From Sporomusaceae bacterium UBA1887 (GTDB lineage: Bacteria; Bacillota; Negativicutes; Sporomusales; DSM-15969), in assembly GCA_002337925.1 (NCBI GenBank), contig DDHB01000039.1, positions 386 through 10,054 of the forward strand: a DNA stretch of 9,669 nucleotides, read 5' to 3'. The stretch's first letter is position 1; each line of letters begins with the position of its first letter. The translations under genes and the position numbers were made by a program. Below the pieces are notes generated by a model that was not told the origin of the DNA, searched no databases, and saw nothing but the letters and a program-made list of their open reading frames with translations. This document shows, one piece after another, positions 5,502-9,669 of this stretch.

Positions 5502-6476
5502 ACTGGTACGGTATTTAAGTCTTCCGAGCAATTTGATAACTTCAGGGTGCAACCCATGAACACCGGTTTCAAAAGTAGCCTGTTCACCAGCTTCTTTAAT
5601 CTTTTGCTCAACTTCTTTTTGGGCTTTTTCAACCATTTCTTCAATGCGGGCTGGATGTATACGGCCATCAGTTATTAATTTCTCCAACGCAATACGGGCC
5701 ACTTCACGGCGGACCGGATCAAAACCAGAGAGTATAACCGCTTCAGGAGTATCATCAATAATGAGGTCAATACCTGTAAGCGTTTCTAATGTGCGAATAT
5801 TTCGGCCTTCTCGACCGATAATCCGACCCTTCATTTCGTCATTAGGCAAAGCAACAACGGAAACGGTAGTTTCAGCTACATGGTCTGCAGCACACCGTTG
5901 AATAGCCAAAGAAATAATTTCTCTTGCCTTCTTATCGGCTTCTTCCTTAGCCTGCTGCTCCAAATCCTTAATCATGATTGCTGTTTCATGTTTAATTTCT
6001 TCTTGTACATTTGCCAGGAGTAGATTACGAGCATCTTCAGAAGTTAGCCCGGAGAGTCTTTCCAGTTCAGCTAACTGCTTGGTATACAATTCATTGATTT
6101 TTTCTTGACTTTTATCTACATCAGCTTCTTTACGGCTGAGGATCTCCTCTTTCTTTTCTAGAGAGTCGATTTTTCGGTCAAGATTTTCCTCTTTTTGTAC
6201 CAAACGTCTTTCCAGACGCTGAAGTTCGTTGCGGCGCTCTTTAATTTCTCTGTCAAGTTCGGTGCGCAACTTATGCATTTCTTCCTTGGCTTCAACTAAA
6301 GCTTCTTTTTTCTTAGCTTCAGCAGAGCGCCCAGCATCATCGAGTATTTTTTTTGCTGCATCTTCAGCTGCGGCAATTTTAGCCTCAGCAATATTTTTGC
6401 GAATATAATAGCCGACTGCAGTACCTAGAATACCAACGATGACAGCAGTGATAATAATCTCTACGATATTTTCCAC
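5499..6476 (-). CDS. RNase Y N-terminal part (anchor, coiled coil, KH), open up to the TAG
   Basis: This is the 325-residue product expected if the amber codon acts as a stop: membrane helix, coiled coil and KH domain, ending LGRLKYRTS. It could still sit in the membrane, dimerise and bind RNA but has no HD active site, so it might even interfere with other decay factors. The GTG at 6476 is the only conventional start codon after the preceding in-frame stop, but it overlaps the SD. Confidence 0.5.
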   Translation of the reverse strand: MENIVEIIITAVIVGILGTAVGYYIRKNIAEAKIAAAEDAAKKILDDAGRSAEAKKKEALVEAKEEMHKLRTELDREIKERRNELQRLERRLVQKEENLDRKIDSLEKKEEILSRKEADVDKSQEKINELYTKQLAELERLSGLTSEDARNLLLANVQEEIKHETAIMIKDLEQQAKEEADKKAREIISLAIQRCAADHVAETTVSVVALPNDEMKGRIIGREGRNIRTLETLTGIDLIIDDTPEAVILSGFDPVRREVARIALEKLITDGRIHPARIEEMVEKAQKEVEQKIKEAGEQATFETGVHGLHPEVIKLLGRLKYRTS

Positions 6477-6481
6477 CTCCT
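6465..6481 (-). promoter_or_regulatory. rny initiation region: strong SD with no normal start codon at proper spacing
   Basis: AGGAGG occupies 6481-6476. Eight bases further on, where a start codon is expected, the in-frame codon is ATC (6467-6465). The GTG at 6476-6474 shares its first base with the SD and has zero spacing. The next upstream in-frame codons end in TAG (6488-6486), and no in-frame ATG, GTG or TTG occurs in the following 20 or so codons. Confidence 0.7.
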
Positions 6482-6485
6482 TTAA

Positions 6486-6539
6486 CTACTTAATATTAGG
6501 GAAAAGCCGAGTATTTAACTCGGCTTTTAAAAGCATCAT
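6486..6539 (-). CDS. Possible 17-residue leader peptide in the rny 5' leader
   Basis: ATG ATG at 6539-6534 opens a frame encoding MMLLKAELNTRLFPNIK and ending in TAG (6488-6486). AAGGGAG (6552-6546) lies 6 bases before the first ATG, a good ribosome binding site. The ORF overlaps the leader hairpin (its codons 4-13 form the stem) and is in the same frame as rny, its stop lying 9 bases before the GTG at 6476. This layout suits translation-dependent attenuation or coupling, but there is no run of one amino acid to suggest a sensed substrate. A 17-codon ORF can arise by chance. Confidence 0.4.
   Translation of the reverse strand: MMLLKAELNTRLFPNIK
6502..6528 (-). terminator. Terminator-like hairpin in the rny leader
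   Basis: An 11-bp perfect stem (AAAAGCCGAGT at 6502-6512, its complement at 6518-6528) has a 5-base loop. On the minus strand the stem ends in TTTT and then CCC, so the U-tract is short and termination would be weak or conditional. Lying downstream of the promoter at 6611-6639, it would be in the rny leader; it could also stop read-through from recX. Confidence 0.6.
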
Positions 6540-6610
6540 GAATTGCTCCCTTATGCTTCAGGCTCTTAAAAGTAAACAAGCAATATATGGTTACACGACT
6601 GACTACTATA

Positions 6611-6639
6611 ATTGTAAATGTTTTTCAAAGTAGTGTCAA
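6611..6639 (-). promoter_or_regulatory. Strong sigma-A promoter for rny
   Basis: A perfect TTGACA (6639-6634), 17 bases and TACAAT (6616-6611) lie just downstream of recX. The predicted start near 6604 gives a leader of about 130 bases before the rny SD. The same hexamers and spacing occur at the recA promoter, but no LexA box is present here. Confidence 0.8.
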
Positions 6640-6660
6640 GTTAACCAGAATCTGAATTGC

Positions 6661-7116
6661 TTAAACCTGCCCGGTAATTTCATTAATAACTTTGACTACA
6701 GTTGAATTAGTAAATCCCTTTGTCAGCAAAAACCGGGCAATCTTATCTTGAGCTACTTCAGTCTGCCTGGCAAATTTGCGCTGCGCCATAATAAGTGCCC
6801 GCTCATATTCGCTCTGATAATCATAATCTACAATCTCATTCTGAATGAGGCTTATATCCAATCCACGATTTTTCAATTTAGCAAGGATATACTTTAAGCC
6901 GTGTTTGCTGCTGTTAATATACGCAGTAAATAACTGACGGCACAATGCCTCGTCATTGATGTAGCCTCGCAAACGAAGCTTATCTAAAGCAGCAGAAACC
7001 TCCTGCTCCTCCCAGCCCTTTTGCCTTAATTTTGTCAGCAGCTCTTTTTCACTAAGAGATCTCCCGGCAAGAAGTTTGACTGCATCATGCAAGGCCGTTG
7101 AACTATTCGATGTCAT
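6661..7116 (-). CDS. recX: Regulatory protein RecX
   Basis: A 151-residue cytoplasmic helical protein built of the three-helix repeats of the RecX family: ALHDAVKLLAGRSLSEKELLTKLRQKGW, then AALDKLRLRGYINDEALCRQL, LAKLKNRGLD and a last repeat KIARFLLTKGFTNSTVVKVIN. RecX binds RecA filaments and limits or modulates recombinase activity. Its position directly behind recA, overlapping the recA 3' end by 14 bases, is the typical arrangement and implies co-transcription and translational coupling. I chose ATG at 7116; a GTG at 7128 would add four residues, and neither has a strong ribosome binding site. SOS control would come through the recA promoter. Its length is at the short end for the family but no motif seems missing. 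Confidence 0.92.
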   Translation of the reverse strand: MTSNSSTALHDAVKLLAGRSLSEKELLTKLRQKGWEEQEVSAALDKLRLRGYINDEALCRQLFTAYINSSKHGLKYILAKLKNRGLDISLIQNEIVDYDYQSEYERALIMAQRKFARQTEVAQDKIARFLLTKGFTNSTVVKVINEITGQV

Positions 7117-8131
7117 CTTCTTCAACACGAACAGCTACCTTTGCTTCACCAGTTAATAAGGATTCACGGATTTTGCTCTCAATCTCGATTGCAATTTCCG
7201 GATTATCTTTCAAATACTCTTTAGCATTCTCCTTACCCTGCCCCAGGCGTGTTCCAGCATACGAATACCAAGTTCCACTCTTAGCGATGATCTCCATATT
7301 AGTTCCAATATCAACAAGACTCCCTTCACGGGAAATTCCAAGACCGTACATAATATCAAACTCAGCCTGCCGGAACGGAGGTGCAACTTTATTCTTAACA
7401 ACTTTTACTTTTGTGCGATTGCCAACAACATCATTACCTGCTTTAATAGCTTCTCCCTTACGAACTTCCAGACGAATGCTGGCGTAAAATTTCAAAGCTC
7501 GTCCACCAGTCGTCGTTTCAGGATTACCGAACATGACTCCAACCTTTTCGCGTATCTGATTAATAAAAATAGTAGTAGTTCTGGATTTACTGATGATACC
7601 GGTGAGCTTTCTCAGGGCCTGAGACATTAAGCGTGCATGAAGACCAACATGGGAATCTCCCATTTCACCTTCTATTTCCGCCCGGGGAACAAGCGCTGCT
7701 ACAGAGTCGATAACAATAATATCGATAGCTCCGCTCCGTACCAATGCTTCGGCAATTTCTAAAGCTTGCTCACCATTATCAGGCTGTGAGATTAGCAAAT
7801 TATCAATATCAACACCAAGCTTTTTAGCATAAACAGGGTCGAGCGCATGTTCAGCATCAATAAACGCTGCAATGCCCCCCATCTTTTGCGCTTCGGCTAT
7901 CACGTGGAGTGCGACTGTTGTTTTACCGGATGATTCAGGTCCATAGATTTCAATAACACGGCCACGCGGTACGCCGCCAACTCCTAAGGCTATGTCTAAC
8001 GCTAATGCACCTGAAGGGATTACCTCAATATTCATTTTAGCAGCAGCTTCGCCGAGCTTCATGATAGAGCCCTTGCCATAATCTTTTTCTATTTGGCGAA
8101 GCGCATTTTCCAATGCCTTTTGCTTGTCCAT
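7103..8131 (-). CDS. recA: Recombinase RecA
   Basis: A 342-residue RecA, the ATP-dependent strand-exchange protein and SOS co-protease. Starting from MDKQKALENALRQIEKDYGK, it has Walker A GPESSGKT at 64-71, the Walker B strand IIVIDSVAAL at about 138-147, the DNA-binding L2 region with GNPETTTGGRAL at 202-213, the core end YAGTRLGQGKENA, and an acidic C-terminal tail VEEDDIE. Length is normal. The frame continues 20 codons upstream to 8191, but a GGGGAGG lies 6 bases before the ATG at 8131, and the upstream part overlaps promoter and LexA box, so the ATG is the start. The stop is TAG. recX overlaps its end. Expression should be DNA-damage inducible through the LexA box at 8169-8182. Confidence 0.99.
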   Translation of the reverse strand: MDKQKALENALRQIEKDYGKGSIMKLGEAAAKMNIEVIPSGALALDIALGVGGVPRGRVIEIYGPESSGKTTVALHVIAEAQKMGGIAAFIDAEHALDPVYAKKLGVDIDNLLISQPDNGEQALEIAEALVRSGAIDIIVIDSVAALVPRAEIEGEMGDSHVGLHARLMSQALRKLTGIISKSRTTTIFINQIREKVGVMFGNPETTTGGRALKFYASIRLEVRKGEAIKAGNDVVGNRTKVKVVKNKVAPPFRQAEFDIMYGLGISREGSLVDIGTNMEIIAKSGTWYSYAGTRLGQGKENAKEYLKDNPEIAIEIESKIRESLLTGEAKVAVRVEEDDIE

Positions 8132-8162
8132 TCTTGTCCTCCCCAAGGTTATTACTAAGATA

Positions 8163-8191
8163 ATTGTACAAACGTTTGTTCGCACTGTCAA
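8163..8191 (-). promoter_or_regulatory. Sigma-A promoter for recA
   Basis: A perfect TTGACA (8191-8186), a 17-base spacer and TACAAT (8168-8163) lie about 30 bases upstream of the recA start codon. The LexA box fills the spacer, so repressor binding would block polymerase directly. Confidence 0.85.
8169..8182 (-). promoter_or_regulatory. LexA (DinR) operator, SOS box
   Basis: CGAACAAACGTTTG matches the Firmicute consensus CGAACRNRYGTTYC at 13 of 14 positions, the last base differing. It includes most of a 12-bp perfect palindrome ACAAACGTTTGT (8168-8179). Its place between the -35 and -10 of recA is the classic repressing position. Confidence 0.85.
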
Positions 8192-8204
8192 TTAATTTTA
8201 TTAA
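8176..8204 (+). promoter_or_regulatory. Possible rpmE promoter overlapping the LexA box
   Basis: TTGTTC (8176-8181), 17 bases and TATTAA (8199-8204) point toward rpmE. The -35 lies within the LexA box and shares bases with the recA promoter on the other strand. Both hexamers are imperfect. Confidence 0.35.
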
Positions 8205-8213
8205 ATAAGGTAT

Positions 8214-8264
8214 CGCCTGTACATTACCGGAATAAAAATGTAATGAATCAATTAAAGGCGGAGG
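8214..8264 (+). promoter_or_regulatory. Possible structured rpmE leader (ribosomal protein leader)
   Basis: The leader can form an outer stem CGCCT (8214-8218) with AGGCG (8256-8260) and an inner stem CATTAC (8222-8227) with GTAATG (8240-8245). The outer stem ends in the first base of the GGAGG ribosome binding site (8260-8264), so folding could hinder initiation. Leader RNAs upstream of rpmE have been proposed in Firmicutes; I cannot tell whether this fits that model. Confidence 0.35.
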
Positions 8265-8272
8265 TGTATCGG

Positions 8273-8479
8273 ATGAAAGAAAAAATTCATCCACCCTACT
8301 ATCAAATCACTGCCACTTGTGCATGCGGGAATTCTTTCGAGACAGGATCTACAAAAAAAGTTCTCAAAGTAGATGTATGCTCAAAATGTCATCCCTTTTT
8401 TACGGGTGTACAAAAGATTGTAGATACTACAGGACGTGTGGAACGATTTACTAAAAAGTATGGTTTGGAAAAAGTATAA
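8273..8479 (+). CDS. rpmE: 50S ribosomal protein L31, zinc-binding (C+) type
   Basis: A 68-residue protein starting MKEKIHPPYYQITATCACGN. Four cysteines, C16 and C18 (CAC) and C36 and C39 (CSKC), form the zinc-ribbon pattern of the C+ type of L31, followed by HPFFTGVQKIVDTTGRVERF, the family signature. L31 sits at the central protuberance of the 50S subunit, bridging to the small subunit. A zinc-free alternative (YtiA type) is excluded by the cysteines. The frame extends ten codons upstream to 8243, but the GGAGG at 8260-8264 is 8 bases before the ATG at 8273. It is the only plus-strand gene, divergent from recA and converging on the helicase gene 4 bases away with no terminator visible between. 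Confidence 0.97.
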   Translation: MKEKIHPPYYQITATCACGNSFETGSTKKVLKVDVCSKCHPFFTGVQKIVDTTGRVERFTKKYGLEKV

Positions 8480-8483
8480 TGGA

Positions 8484-9669
<1,186 letters not shown>

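Larger units (their letters stand above)
4932..6476 (-). pseudogene. rny: RNase Y, full-length frame interrupted by one in-frame TAG
   Basis: Read through the TAG at 5501-5499, the frame gives 514 positions, close to the 520 residues of B. subtilis RNase Y, the membrane-anchored endoribonuclease that starts mRNA decay. Domains in order: one N-terminal membrane helix (about 6-25), a long charged coiled coil (about 30-190), a KH domain with GRIIGREGRN at 217-226, then the HD hydrolase domain with LLHDLGKA (H362, D363) and HHGD at 400-403, ending TVIRETRAVDYAK. The TAG replaces the Tyr of the family motif RTSYGQNVLKHS, between KH and HD domains; the frame is not shifted. A product stopping there keeps anchor, coil and KH but has no catalytic site. 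Everything else looks under selection, so this is a recent mutation, a sequence error or a read-through site. The start is also irregular (see 6465-6481). Promoter, leader and terminator are its own. Confidence 0.93.

Noticed and set aside
4932..6476. Genome-wide TAG reassignment (for example pyrrolysine or a suppressor) to explain the rny amber codon
   Set aside because: recA, spoVS and the 172-residue gene each end with TAG at the expected family end or just before a terminator, so TAG is normally a stop; local read-through remains possible but unsupported.
7103..8191. Longer RecA starting at 8191
   Set aside because: The extra 20 codons overlap the promoter and LexA box, and a proper SD precedes the ATG at 8131, which matches the family start.

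Overview
The window looks like chromosomal core-genome DNA from a low-GC, endospore-forming Firmicute. The protein sequences most resemble the Sporomusa/Pelosinus side of the Negativicutes; that placement is inference from remembered sequence similarity, not a search. Supporting signs are spoVS (a sporulation gene), a Bacillus/Clostridium-type LexA box at recA, an RNase Y gene, and AGGAGG-type ribosome binding sites before most genes.

Layout. All genes lie on the minus strand except rpmE. From the right edge, in the direction of minus-strand transcription: a DEAD-box RNA helicase, cut by the window edge (8484-9669); rpmE on the plus strand, encoding zinc-type ribosomal protein L31, convergent with the helicase and divergent from recA (8273-8479); a LexA-boxed promoter driving recA and the overlapping recX; a strong promoter and leader followed by rny (RNase Y, 4932-6476); an unrecognised 172-residue protein (4270-4788); spoVS (3821-4081); pepA (leucyl aminopeptidase) with a PHP-domain phosphoesterase gene 6 bases behind it; a small coiled-coil protein; a P-loop/Asp23-like fusion protein; and the start of a DUF3870-like gene running off the left edge. 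Rho-independent terminators separate rny, the 172-residue gene and spoVS from what follows. No gene-free stretch exceeds 300 bases, and I see no mobile element, tRNA, rRNA or CRISPR array.

The genes cover DNA repair (recA, recX under SOS control), RNA turnover and ribosomes (RNase Y, helicase, L31), sporulation (spoVS) and peptide or nucleotide recycling (PepA, PHP protein).

Most notable points. (1) rny is interrupted by one in-frame TAG where the family has a conserved Tyr, between the KH and HD domains; the rest of the protein is intact. TAG is the ordinary stop of recA, spoVS and the 172-residue gene here, so global reassignment is unlikely. (2) rny has no ordinary start codon at the right distance from its strong SD: an ATC sits there, and the only nearby GTG overlaps the SD. 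(3) The rny leader has a 17-codon ORF with its own SD, overlapping a terminator-like hairpin and in frame with rny. (4) A 28-bp perfect palindrome lies inside pepA. (5) A P-loop domain is fused to an Asp23-like domain in an uncharacterised protein.
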